DNA from: DASZQY01 sp048498575
GTDB lineage: Bacteria > Pseudomonadota > Alphaproteobacteria > Rhizobiales > Kaistiaceae
NCBI GenBank assembly: GCA_048498575.1
Contig: JBEHXS010000034.1
Coordinates: 1 to 18,854 of the forward strand
Length of the DNA: 18,854 bases
Direction of reading: 5' to 3'
Position 1 is the first letter of the stretch. Every line of letters begins with the position of its first letter. Of this stretch, positions 8,086-15,135 are shown piece after piece. The notes beneath the pieces were generated by a model that was not told the origin of the DNA, ran no database searches, and worked only from the letters and a program-made list of their open reading frames with translations. Made by a program: the position numbers and the translations under genes.

Positions 8086-8107
8086 ATAAGCCGAATCAAT
8101 AGCTTAT
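8086..8107. repeat. Inverted repeat ATAAGC/GCTTAT upstream of murQ promoter
   Basis: ATAAGC (8086-8091) and GCTTAT (8102-8107) are exact complements 10 bases apart. With a two-base bulge the match widens to CAAT(AT)AAGC against GCTTATTG (8082-8109). It lies 25 bases upstream of the murQ -35 candidate and could bind a regulator. The AT-rich composition makes chance more likely than for the 9-bp repeat. Confidence 0.3.
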
Positions 8108-8131
8108 TGTCGTCGTCGCGCTGCCGGCTTT

Positions 8132-8161
8132 TTGCCGCTTGTCCCCGCTCGGAAATATGAT
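8132..8161 (+). promoter_or_regulatory. Candidate promoter of the murQ operon
   Basis: A -35 TTGCCG (8132-8137) and a -10 TATGAT (8156-8161, one mismatch to TATAAT) are separated by 18 bases. Transcription would start near 8168, leaving a leader of about 44 bases to ATG 8212. It is divergent from the gntR promoter candidate, with the repeats lying between the two. Confidence 0.5.
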
Positions 8162-8211
8162 ACCAATTTAATATCAGTGCGGCCTTGAACGGGATCGGAA
8201 GCATCGACACG

Positions 8212-9114
8212 ATGGCGACGACCGAAGCGATCACCGCGCGCTACCGTGGCCTCGATAGCTGGCCTAGCGAGGCGATCCTCGCCGCGTTTTCCGATGGCCA
8301 GGAACACGCCGTCCACGCCGTCCGGGCGGCGCATGGGCAGATCGCCGTCGCCGCCGAGGCCGTCGCTGCCCGCAGCGGACCCTCCGGCAGTCTCATCTAT
8401 GTCGGCGCCGGATCGTCCGGCCTGATCGCGGCGCTCGACGGCATGGAGCTCGGCGGCACATTCGGCTGGCCGGACGAGCGCGTGGCGCTCGTTCTTGCAA
8501 ACGGCCCGCTGCTCAAGCCCGGTATCGCGGGCGGCGCCGAGGATGACGCGGAGCATGGCCGCGTTGAGATCGCCCGGCTGCAGACCGGGCGCCCGGACAG
8601 CGTCATCGCCGTCGCCGCAAGTGGCGCCACCCCCTTCACAGTCGCCGCGGCGAGCGCCGCCCGCGCCGCCGGCGCTCTCACCGTCGGCGTCGCCAACAAC
8701 CCCGGTTCGCCCTTGGTCGCTGCCGTCGATTTTCCGATCGTTGTCGAGACCGGCGCCGAAGTCATCGTCGGCTCGACGCGCATGAATGCCGGCACTGCGC
8801 AGAAGGCGGTGCTCAACATGCTCTCGACGCTGGTGATGATCCGGCTGGGCGCGATCTACGACGGCATGATGGTCGATTTGCGCGTCGAGAACGCCAAGCT
8901 CGAGCGCCGCGCCATCGCCACGGTCATGCACATCGCCGGCTGCCCGGAAGGCGAAGCTGCCTCCGCTCTCGAGCGCGCCGGCAAGTCGGTGAAGCTCGCC
9001 GTCCTGATCGCGCACGGCGTGGAGCCGGATGAAGCGCGCCGCAAGCTGACGCGCAGTAAGGGTAACCTCAGGCTGGCGCTGGACGGCCTCCGTCTGGGCG
9101 AAGAGATACGGTGA
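8212..9114 (+). CDS. murQ: N-acetylmuramic acid 6-phosphate etherase
   Basis: A 300-residue cytoplasmic SIS-fold lyase that cleaves the lactyl ether of MurNAc-6-P to give GlcNAc-6-P and D-lactate. Visible are the family N-terminus TEAITARYRGLDSWPSEAIL, the sugar-phosphate site IYVGAGSSGL (62-71), E79 in DGMELGGTFGW and E110 in GGAEDDAEHG (positions of the two catalytic glutamates known from E. coli MurQ), ANNPGSPL (161-168), GSTRMNAGTAQKAVLNMLST (187-206) and the C-terminal KLAVLIAHG region. ATG 8212 was chosen because the protein then begins as in relatives, with GGAAG about ten bases upstream; a TTG at 8185 would add nine residues. It feeds NagA, encoded divergently. The binding-protein gene follows 54 bases later. 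Confidence 0.95.
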   Translation: MATTEAITARYRGLDSWPSEAILAAFSDGQEHAVHAVRAAHGQIAVAAEAVAARSGPSGSLIYVGAGSSGLIAALDGMELGGTFGWPDERVALVLANGPLLKPGIAGGAEDDAEHGRVEIARLQTGRPDSVIAVAASGATPFTVAAASAARAAGALTVGVANNPGSPLVAAVDFPIVVETGAEVIVGSTRMNAGTAQKAVLNMLSTLVMIRLGAIYDGMMVDLRVENAKLERRAIATVMHIAGCPEGEAASALERAGKSVKLAVLIAHGVEPDEARRKLTRSKGNLRLALDGLRLGEEIR

Positions 9115-9168
9115 CGGATGAGCCGTCGCCGTTGTGACGTAACGGGAAGTGAACAGGGAGCTTACGAA

Positions 9169-10446
9169 ATGAAAGCACGGTTGTTTACTGCCAGGCGGCT
9201 GGCGATTACCGGCGCCCTCAGCCTGGCAATGTCGGCACTGAGCGGCATTGCTTTGGCCGACACCACGATCACGATCGAGAGCTGGCGCAACGACGACGCC
9301 GATCTCTGGAACAGCCAGATCATTCCGGCCTTCGAGAAGGCGCATCCGGACATCAAGGTCGTCTTCAATCCGACCGCGCCGACCGAGTACAATGCAGCGG
9401 TGAACTCGCGCCTCGCCGGCGGCACTGCCGGTGACCTCATTACGTGCCGGCCGTTCGATGCCTCGCTCGACCTCTATAACAAGGGCTTCCTGGCGTCGCT
9501 GAACGACTTGCCGGGCATGGAAAACTTCCCGGACAGCGCGAAAGTGGCGTGGCAGACCGACGACGGTAAGACCACGTTCTGCGTGCCGATGGCCTCGGTC
9601 ATCCACGGCTTCATCTACAACACGGCGATCTTCGACGAACTCAAGCTGACGCCGCCGACGACCGTCGCCGATTTCCACGCCATCCTCGACAAGATCAAGG
9701 CTGACGGCAAATACGTGCCAATCGACATGGGCACTGCCGACCAGTGGGAGTCCGCCACCATGGGCTTCCAGAACATCGGCCCCACCTACTGGAAGGGTGA
9801 GGACGGACGCAAGGCGCTGATCGCCGGAACGGAAAAGTACACCGACAAGCCCTACACCGACACCTGGGCCGAGCTGGCGAGCTGGGCTCCGTATATGGGC
9901 GACGGCTACCAGGCGCAGAAGTATGCCGACAGCCAGAACCTGTTCACGCTCGGCAAGGCGGCTATCTACCCCGCCGGCTCGTGGGACATTCCGACCTTCG
10001 AGAAGCAGGCTGACCTCAAGTTCGCGGCCTTCCCCCCGCCGGTGCTGAACGCCGGCGACCAGTGCTACATCAGCGACCAGGCTGACCACGCAATCGGCCT
10101 CAACGCCAAGTCGCCGAACGCCGCTGCCGCCAAGACCTTCCTGAGCTGGGTGGCCTCGCCGGACTTCGCCGCCGTGTACGGCAACGCCCTGCCCGGCTTC
10201 TTCCCGCTCTCCAACGCCAAGGTTGAGGTCAAGGACCCGGTTGCCGCGCAGTTCCTCTCCTGGCGGGCGAACTGCAAGCCGACGCTCCGCAACTCGTACC
10301 AGATCCTGTCGCGGGGGACCCCGAACGTCGAGAACGAACTGTGGAACGTGACCTCGCAGGTGATGAACGGCACGATGACGCCGGCCGCTGCCGGCGATCA
10401 GATCCAGAAGGGTCTGGACAGCTGGTACCACCCGTCGAAGAGCTAG
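9169..10446 (+). CDS. Sugar ABC transporter substrate-binding protein, family 1
   Basis: A 425-residue periplasmic binding protein. The first 30 residues form a signal peptide with basic start (MKARLFTARR), hydrophobic core and AxA-type cleavage site ending GIALA before DTTITIESWR. The mature part starts like family-1 proteins (TIESWRNDDADLWNSQIIPA, then FEKAHPDIKVVF) and contains GDLITCRPFDAS, YNTAIFDELKLTPPTTVADF and GKAAIYPAGSWDIPTF. Start ATG 9169 is set by AGGGAG eight bases upstream; the ATG at 9118 would bury the signal peptide. Lying between murQ and two permease genes, it probably binds MurNAc, GlcNAc-MurNAc or a related amino sugar; this is inferred from position only. Cysteines are present, for example in CRPF, FCVP, QCYIS and NCKP. 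Confidence 0.95.
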   Translation: MKARLFTARRLAITGALSLAMSALSGIALADTTITIESWRNDDADLWNSQIIPAFEKAHPDIKVVFNPTAPTEYNAAVNSRLAGGTAGDLITCRPFDASLDLYNKGFLASLNDLPGMENFPDSAKVAWQTDDGKTTFCVPMASVIHGFIYNTAIFDELKLTPPTTVADFHAILDKIKADGKYVPIDMGTADQWESATMGFQNIGPTYWKGEDGRKALIAGTEKYTDKPYTDTWAELASWAPYMGDGYQAQKYADSQNLFTLGKAAIYPAGSWDIPTFEKQADLKFAAFPPPVLNAGDQCYISDQADHAIGLNAKSPNAAAAKTFLSWVASPDFAAVYGNALPGFFPLSNAKVEVKDPVAAQFLSWRANCKPTLRNSYQILSRGTPNVENELWNVTSQVMNGTMTPAAAGDQIQKGLDSWYHPSKS

Positions 10447-10458
10447 GACAACGGTTCC

Positions 10459-10478
10459 GGCGGGCGCTCGCGCCCGCC
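10459..10478 (+). other. Perfect 8-bp RNA hairpin after the binding-protein gene
   Basis: GGCGGGCG (10459-10466) and CGCCCGCC (10471-10478) enclose a CTCG loop, starting 12 bases after the binding-protein stop. Only a scattered CTTTC follows, so on its own it is not a good terminator. It probably caps the 3' end of the binding-protein message together with the terminator just downstream. Confidence 0.6.
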
Positions 10479-10489
10479 TGATGCTTTCG

Positions 10490-10536
10490 CTCCCGGCCGC
10501 AGACGCTATGATCGGCGGCCGGGAGTTTCGTTTGTT
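10490..10536 (+). terminator. Intrinsic terminator or attenuator inside the transporter operon
   Basis: CTCCCGGCCGC (10490-10500) and GCGGCCGGGAG (10515-10525) pair perfectly over 11 bases around a 14-base loop. A T-rich tail TTTCGTTTGTT follows. It lies between the binding-protein and first permease genes, so partial read-through would give much binding protein and little permease. Confidence 0.7.
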
Positions 10537-10589
10537 GGTGGGCGCGGTTTTCTTGTCTGGCTGGATGGGCCGGGGGCGACGGGGTCGCA

Positions 10590-11543
10590 ATGGCTGAGAC
10601 CGCAGGTACGGCAAAGGTCGACACGCGCGACGCTGTCCCGTGGTCGACGCACGTTCTTGTCTTCCTCGCGCCAGCCGCGATCATCTACACCGTCTTCTCC
10701 ATCTACCCGCTCATCGACACGGTGCGCCTCAGCCTCTATGCGGCCGACGCCAACGGCGTGACGCACTTCACCGGCTTCTCCAATTTCATCACGCTGCTTA
10801 CCGATGCGCGCTGGGCGGGGCCGTTCTGGAATGCCTTCCGCAACAACGTCGTCTTCTTCATCATCCACATGGTGGTGCAGAACTCGATCGGGCTGGCGCT
10901 GGCGGTGCTGCTCAGCCTGCCGTCCCTCACCGGCCGCAGCATCTACCGCACGATCCTTTTCCTGCCGACGATGCTGTCCGTGGTCATCGTCGGCTTCACC
11001 TGGCAGCTCATCCTGTCGCCGCTCTGGGGCATCACCAAGGGGGCGCTCGTCGCCATCCATCTCGGCGGCTGGTTTGCTCCCTGGCTCGGGCTGCAGGGCA
11101 CCGCCCTGGTCACCGTCTCGCTCATCTCCGTGTGGCAGTTCGTCGGCATCCCGATGATGCTGATTTATGCCGCGCTGCTCGGCATCCCCGATGACCTCGT
11201 CGATGCCGCGACCGTCGACGGTGCCGGTCCGTGGCGCATCTTCTGGCAGATCAAGCTGCCGCTCATCCTGCCGACGCTCGGCGTGGTGGCGATCCTGACA
11301 TTCGTCGGCAATTTCAATGCCTTCGACCTGATTTACACGATCAAGGGCGCCATCGCGGGACCGAACTTCGCCACCGATATTCTCGGCACGTTCTTCTACC
11401 GCACCTTCTTCGGTTATCAGCTCCAGCCCGGCAGCCCGACCATGGGCGCCACCGTCGCCACGATGATGTTGGTGATCATCCTCGCCGGCGTCCTGGTCTT
11501 TCTTTTCGGTGTGCAGCGGCGATTGCGCCGCCATGCCTTCTGA
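10590..11543 (+). CDS. Sugar ABC transporter permease, MalF/UgpA type
   Basis: A 317-residue inner-membrane permease. A hydrophilic N-terminus of about 18 residues precedes membrane segment 1 (about 20-45, FLAPAAIIYTVFSIYPLIDT). Other hydrophobic segments follow around 85-110, 125-145, 170-197 and 225-250, with the last near the C-terminus. The EAA loop is at about 203-227 (LVDAATVDGAGPWRIFWQIK, ending LPLILP). Start ATG 10590 follows a G-rich stretch with no clean ribosome site. It lies 143 bases after the binding-protein gene, across a terminator-like hairpin, and its stop overlaps the next start as TGATG. The partner ATPase is not encoded in this operon. Confidence 0.93.
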   Translation: MAETAGTAKVDTRDAVPWSTHVLVFLAPAAIIYTVFSIYPLIDTVRLSLYAADANGVTHFTGFSNFITLLTDARWAGPFWNAFRNNVVFFIIHMVVQNSIGLALAVLLSLPSLTGRSIYRTILFLPTMLSVVIVGFTWQLILSPLWGITKGALVAIHLGGWFAPWLGLQGTALVTVSLISVWQFVGIPMMLIYAALLGIPDDLVDAATVDGAGPWRIFWQIKLPLILPTLGVVAILTFVGNFNAFDLIYTIKGAIAGPNFATDILGTFFYRTFFGYQLQPGSPTMGATVATMMLVIILAGVLVFLFGVQRRLRRHAF

Positions 11544-12382
11544 TGCCGGCGATGGTTCGTCCGCGCCCGGCACGCATCGCGGTTCACGCGGCGCTCGTTC
11601 TCTACGCGTTGCTCGCCGTCTTCCCCGTCGTGCTGGTCGTGATGAACTCGTTCAAGTCGCGCACCGCCATCTTCGGCGCGCCGCTGCGGCCGCCGCTGCC
11701 GGGCACCTTCAGCCTGATCGGCTACGATTCCGTCTTCAGCAAGGCCAACTTCCTTCTCTACTTCGCCAACAGCATCGTCGTTACCGTGGTGTCGCTGGCG
11801 CTGGTGCTGCTGTTCGGCGCCATGGCGTCGTGGGCGCTCACCGAATATCGCGTCCGCGGTAACACCGCGCTCGGCCTCTACCTCGCAATCGGCATCATGG
11901 TGCCCATCCGGCTTGGCACTGTCGCCATCCTGAAGATCATCGTCGGCTTGAACCTGGCGAACACGCTGCTGGCGTTGGTCCTGGTCTACACCGCGACCGG
12001 CCTGCCGCTGGCGATCTTCATCCTCAGCGAATTCATCCAGCAGATACCGCGCGAGATGCGCGACGCGGCGCGCATCGACGGCGCCAGCGAATACCGCATC
12101 TTCTGGAGCGTGATCCTGCCGCTGATTCGGCCGGCCGTCGCCACGGTTGCGGTATTCACGATGGTTCCGATCTGGAACGACCTGTGGTTCCCGCTGATCC
12201 TGGCCCCCGGCCAGAAGACGCAAACGGTTACGCTGGGCGTGCAGCAATTCATCGGCCAGTACGTGACCGACTGGAACTCGGTCCTGTCGGCACTGTCGCT
12301 GTCGCTTGCGCCGATCGTCATCCTCTACATCATCTTCTCGCGCAGCCTGGTGCGCGGCATCACCTCGGGTGCGGTGAAATAG
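11543..12382 (+). CDS. Sugar ABC transporter permease, MalG/UgpE type
   Basis: A 279-residue inner-membrane permease. The first membrane segment is at about 12-35, ending in VVMNSFKSR as usual for MalG-type subunits. The EAA loop at about 171-196 reads EMRDAARIDGASEYRIFWSV and ends ILPLIRP. The C-terminus RGITSGAVK is the standard end of this family. ATG 11543 shares its first base with the preceding stop; a second ATG three codons later is possible. The next gene, eight bases downstream, is cutC rather than the ATPase gene often found in this place. Confidence 0.94.
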   Translation: MPAMVRPRPARIAVHAALVLYALLAVFPVVLVVMNSFKSRTAIFGAPLRPPLPGTFSLIGYDSVFSKANFLLYFANSIVVTVVSLALVLLFGAMASWALTEYRVRGNTALGLYLAIGIMVPIRLGTVAILKIIVGLNLANTLLALVLVYTATGLPLAIFILSEFIQQIPREMRDAARIDGASEYRIFWSVILPLIRPAVATVAVFTMVPIWNDLWFPLILAPGQKTQTVTLGVQQFIGQYVTDWNSVLSALSLSLAPIVILYIIFSRSLVRGITSGAVK

Positions 12383-12390
12383 GGGGCGGG

Positions 12391-13131
12391 ATGCTCTACG
12401 AGATCTGCGTGGATTCCATTGCGGGTGTCGCCGCGGCAAAAGCAGCCGGCGCCAACCGCGTCGAACTATGTGCCGACCTGCTCGAGGGCGGGATTACGCC
12501 GAGCCGCGGCATGATCCGGCGGGCGCGCGCGGTCGGCGGCATTGGCCTGCACGTCATCATCCGCCCGCGCGGCGGCGATTTCCTCTTCGACGACGATGAG
12601 TTCGCGGTGATGGAAGCCGACGTCGAGGCGGCGAAGGCGGAAGGCGCCGATGGCGTCGTCATCGGCCTGCTCCGCCCCGATGCCACCGTAGACGAGGCCC
12701 GCACCCGGCGCCTGATCGAGCTCGCCCGGCCGTTGTCCGTTACCTTCCACCGCGCTTTCGACATGGCGGCCGATCCGTGCGCGGCGCTGGAGACCCTGAT
12801 CGGCCTCGGCGTCGATCGCGTGCTTACTTCCGGGCAGGAGGAGAGCGTGCTGGAGGGCCTGCCCTTGATTCGCGAGCTCATCGGCCGCGCCGGCGACCGC
12901 ATCGTCATCATGCCGGGCGGCGGCATAACCGTGCGCAACGTGGCGCGCATCGTGGCCGAGGCAGCGCCGCGCGAGATTCACTTCGCCGCGCTCGAGCCGG
13001 TCGAGAGCGCCATGCGGAGCCGTCGCGGCCACGTCTTCATGGGCGGCGTCCTCAGGCCGCCGGAATACGGGCGGCCCGAGACCTCGCTTGCGACCATTCG
13101 CGGAGTAATGAACGCCAGCGGCTCCGGCTGA
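12391..13131 (+). CDS. cutC: CutC family protein
   Basis: A 246-residue TIM-barrel protein of the CutC family (PF03932). Characteristic segments are YEICVDSIAG (3-12), ANRVELCADLLEGGITPS (21-38), VIIRPRGGDF (55-64), TFHRAFDMA (118-126), VDRVLTSGQ (141-149) and IVIMPGGGIT (171-180). CutC was first linked to copper tolerance, but later E. coli work did not support this, and no enzymatic activity is agreed. The ATG follows GGGGGCGGG directly, eight bases after the permease stop, so it is co-transcribed with an amino-sugar transporter and murQ. That context argues for a role in sugar metabolism rather than copper. It ends 66 bases from the convergent enolase-superfamily gene; the gap shows no convincing terminator. 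Confidence 0.94.
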   Translation: MLYEICVDSIAGVAAAKAAGANRVELCADLLEGGITPSRGMIRRARAVGGIGLHVIIRPRGGDFLFDDDEFAVMEADVEAAKAEGADGVVIGLLRPDATVDEARTRRLIELARPLSVTFHRAFDMAADPCAALETLIGLGVDRVLTSGQEESVLEGLPLIRELIGRAGDRIVIMPGGGITVRNVARIVAEAAPREIHFAALEPVESAMRSRRGHVFMGGVLRPPEYGRPETSLATIRGVMNASGSG

Positions 13132-13197
13132 TCCTTCGCGCGCGGCGAGCACGGCCCTAACGCCATCACCGGCGCCACCGGGACCCTTTCGGCGTCG

Positions 13198-14307
13198 CTA
13201 CACGCGCACCTCGAATGAGGAGCCCGCCACGGTCGCCTTGCCGACGCGGTCGAAGTCCCAGTCGATGCCAAGACCGGGTTCCGGCGAGGGCACCGCATAG
13301 CCATCGCGGATTGTCATCGGGCGGCTGATCAGGCTGTCCAGTTGCGGGATGTATTCCAGCCACCGCCCGTTGGGCACGGCGCACGACAGCGCCACATGCA
13401 ACTCCATCAGGAAGTGCGGGCAGACCGCGACGTTGAAACTTTCGGCGAGGTGCGCCGTCTTAAGCCACGGCGTGATGCCGCCGATGCGCGCCACGTCGAC
13501 CTGAACGATGGAGCACGCCCGCCGCTGCAGATACTCGCGGAAGTGCGAGACGCTGTAGAGACTTTCGCCGACCGCGATCGGCGTGCTCGTGGACGCGCTC
13601 AGCCGGACGTGCCCGTCGATGTCGTCGGCGGGCAGCGGCTCCTCGAGCCAGCCGATGTCGGCTGCTTCGTAGTGGCGGGCACGGCGCACGGCCTCGTCGA
13701 CGGTGAAGGCCTGGTTGGCGTCGGTGAAGATTTCGAAGCCGGTGCCGACGGCCTCGCGCACGGCGGCAAGCCGCGCCACGTCCTCGCCGATCGGGCGGCC
13801 AACCTTGATCTTGCAGCCGCCGAATCCGCCGGCTTTCGCGGCCAGCGCGTCCTCGACCAGCGCCTGGGTGCTGAGGTGCAGCCAGCCGCCTTCGGTCGTG
13901 TAGAGGCGCACCTTGTCGGTCGCGCCGCCGGCGGCGAGGTGGAGCGGTAGGTTGGCGCGGCGGCAGCGCAGGTCCCAGAGCGCCGTGTCGATGGCCGCGA
14001 GCGCCAGCGACGTGATCGCGCCGACCGACGTGGCATGCGTCAGGAACAGGAGGTCGCGCCAGATCTTCTCGATCGTCTCGGCGTCGCGGCCAAGGAGCGC
14101 GGGCGCCAGCGATCGCTCGAGGAGCTTCATCACCGAGGGGCCGCCCGTGCCGATGGTGTAGGCGTAGCCGGTGCCGACGACGCCATCGGCGTCCTCAATG
14201 CGGATGATCGGCGTCTCCTGGCTGACGAACGACTGGATGGCGTCGGTGCGTTTCACCTTCGGCTTGAGGTCGACCATCAGCCCTGTAACGCGGACGATGC
14301 GGGCCAT
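13198..14307 (-). CDS. Enolase-superfamily enzyme, mandelate racemase type (probable sugar-acid dehydratase)
   Basis: A 369-residue protein with the capping domain at about 1-130 and the barrel after it. All residues of mandelate racemase chemistry are present: the KxK motif K166/K168 (GCKIKVGRP), metal ligands D196 (TDANQAF), E222 (LEEPLP) and E248 (VGESL), the D271-H298 dyad (VDVARIGGI; CPHFLME) and E318. Enzymes with this set abstract a proton next to a carboxylate. Many are aldonate or aldarate dehydratases, and the pattern recalls talarate/galactarate dehydratase. The start is ATG 14307 with AGGGAGAAG upstream. It is the last gene of the SGNH-SDR operon, 51 bases after the SDR gene. The substrate cannot be read from the sequence; racemase or epimerase activity is also possible. 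Confidence 0.94.
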   Translation of the reverse strand: MARIVRVTGLMVDLKPKVKRTDAIQSFVSQETPIIRIEDADGVVGTGYAYTIGTGGPSVMKLLERSLAPALLGRDAETIEKIWRDLLFLTHATSVGAITSLALAAIDTALWDLRCRRANLPLHLAAGGATDKVRLYTTEGGWLHLSTQALVEDALAAKAGGFGGCKIKVGRPIGEDVARLAAVREAVGTGFEIFTDANQAFTVDEAVRRARHYEAADIGWLEEPLPADDIDGHVRLSASTSTPIAVGESLYSVSHFREYLQRRACSIVQVDVARIGGITPWLKTAHLAESFNVAVCPHFLMELHVALSCAVPNGRWLEYIPQLDSLISRPMTIRDGYAVPSPEPGLGIDWDFDRVGKATVAGSSFEVRV

Positions 14308-14358
14308 CGGCGTGCTTCTCCCTGTCGAGGTCGGTGCCGGGATGTGCGGCGGCCCGCC

Positions 14359-15135
14359 TCAGGCCATGTACTGGCCGCCGTTCACTTCGATGATTTGCCC
14401 GGTCAGGTAGCCGCTGAGGCTCGGGCACGCGAGAAAGAGAAACGCGCCGACGCAGTCGCCGGCAAGCCCGACGCGCCCCATGGGAATGGCGCTCGGAAAC
14501 TTCTCGAATAGCTGTGGCGGCGTGCGGCGGGCGTGCAGCGGCGTGTCGATGATCCCCGGCGCCACCGCGTTCACGCGGATTTTTTCCGGCGCCAGCTCGC
14601 GCGCCAGGCCGTGCGTGTAGGTGGCGATGAAGCCTTTCGACGCGGCGTAAAGGTTGCCGCCCTTCGATCCGCCGCTGTGGGCGCTGATGCTGCTGACGTT
14701 GATGATCGAACCCTGGCTTGCGCGGAGCAGCGGGATCGCGGCCGCCGAGGCCCGCACCGTCGGGCGGATGTTGAGATCGATCATGGCGTCGAGGTCGTCG
14801 TCGCTGATTTCTTCCAGCGAACGTCGCTCCAGCATGTCGCCGGCGTTGTTGATCAGCAGGTCGAGACCGCCGAGCGCATCGGCGGCGTCGGCCACCAGCG
14901 AAGCCGGCGCGCCGCGCTCCGTCAGGTTGCGTTGAACGGCGATGGCTTCGCCGCCGGCAGAGGTGATTGCCGCTGCGACCGCCTCGGCACCCGTGCGGTT
15001 GGCATTGTAGTGAACGCAGATGCGCGCGCCGTGCGCGCCGAAGTGCTCGGCCACCGCCGCGCCGATGCCGGAGCTCGCGCCTGTGATCAGAATGCGCCGG
15101 CCGCGAATCTCGGCGCCGATGTCCGGCGGTGTCAC
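14359..15135 (-). CDS. Short-chain dehydrogenase/reductase (SDR), classical type
   Basis: A 258-residue oxidoreductase with every classical SDR element: cofactor motif TGASSGIG (18-25), NNAG (96-99), the catalytic serine in NVSSI (S148 or S149), YAASK with Y163 and K167, and the C-terminal SGYLTGQIIEVNGGQYMA. In HYNANRTG the residue after strand 2 is not acidic, which leans towards NADP(H), as in FabG-like enzymes. In this operon it may oxidise a sugar to its lactone or reduce a keto intermediate. The start is GTG 15135, which overlaps the stop of the SGNH hydrolase gene as GTGA. Confidence 0.93.
   Translation of the reverse strand: MTPPDIGAEIRGRRILITGASSGIGAAVAEHFGAHGARICVHYNANRTGAEAVAAAITSAGGEAIAVQRNLTERGAPASLVADAADALGGLDLLINNAGDMLERRSLEEISDDDLDAMIDLNIRPTVRASAAAIPLLRASQGSIINVSSISAHSGGSKGGNLYAASKGFIATYTHGLARELAPEKIRVNAVAPGIIDTPLHARRTPPQLFEKFPSAIPMGRVGLAGDCVGAFLFLACPSLSGYLTGQIIEVNGGQYMA

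Noticed and set aside
7923..8211. A classical NagR/DasR operator in the gntR-murQ gap
   Set aside because: I looked for a TGGTCTAGACCA-like palindrome and found none.
9118..9168. ATG 9118 as the start of the second binding protein
   Set aside because: It adds 17 residues in front of a normal signal peptide and lacks a ribosome site, while ATG 9169 has AGGGAG at the right distance.
8104..10614. An 836-residue open frame on the - strand opposite murQ and the second binding-protein gene
   Set aside because: It mirrors two well-supported genes, is rich in Arg, Asp, Gly and Val with low-complexity character, shows no domain, and is typical of antisense frames in high-GC coding DNA.
13132..13197. 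A bidirectional terminator between cutC and the enolase-superfamily gene
   Set aside because: Only short GC palindromes (CCGG, GGCGCC) are present, with no long stem and no T-run in either direction.
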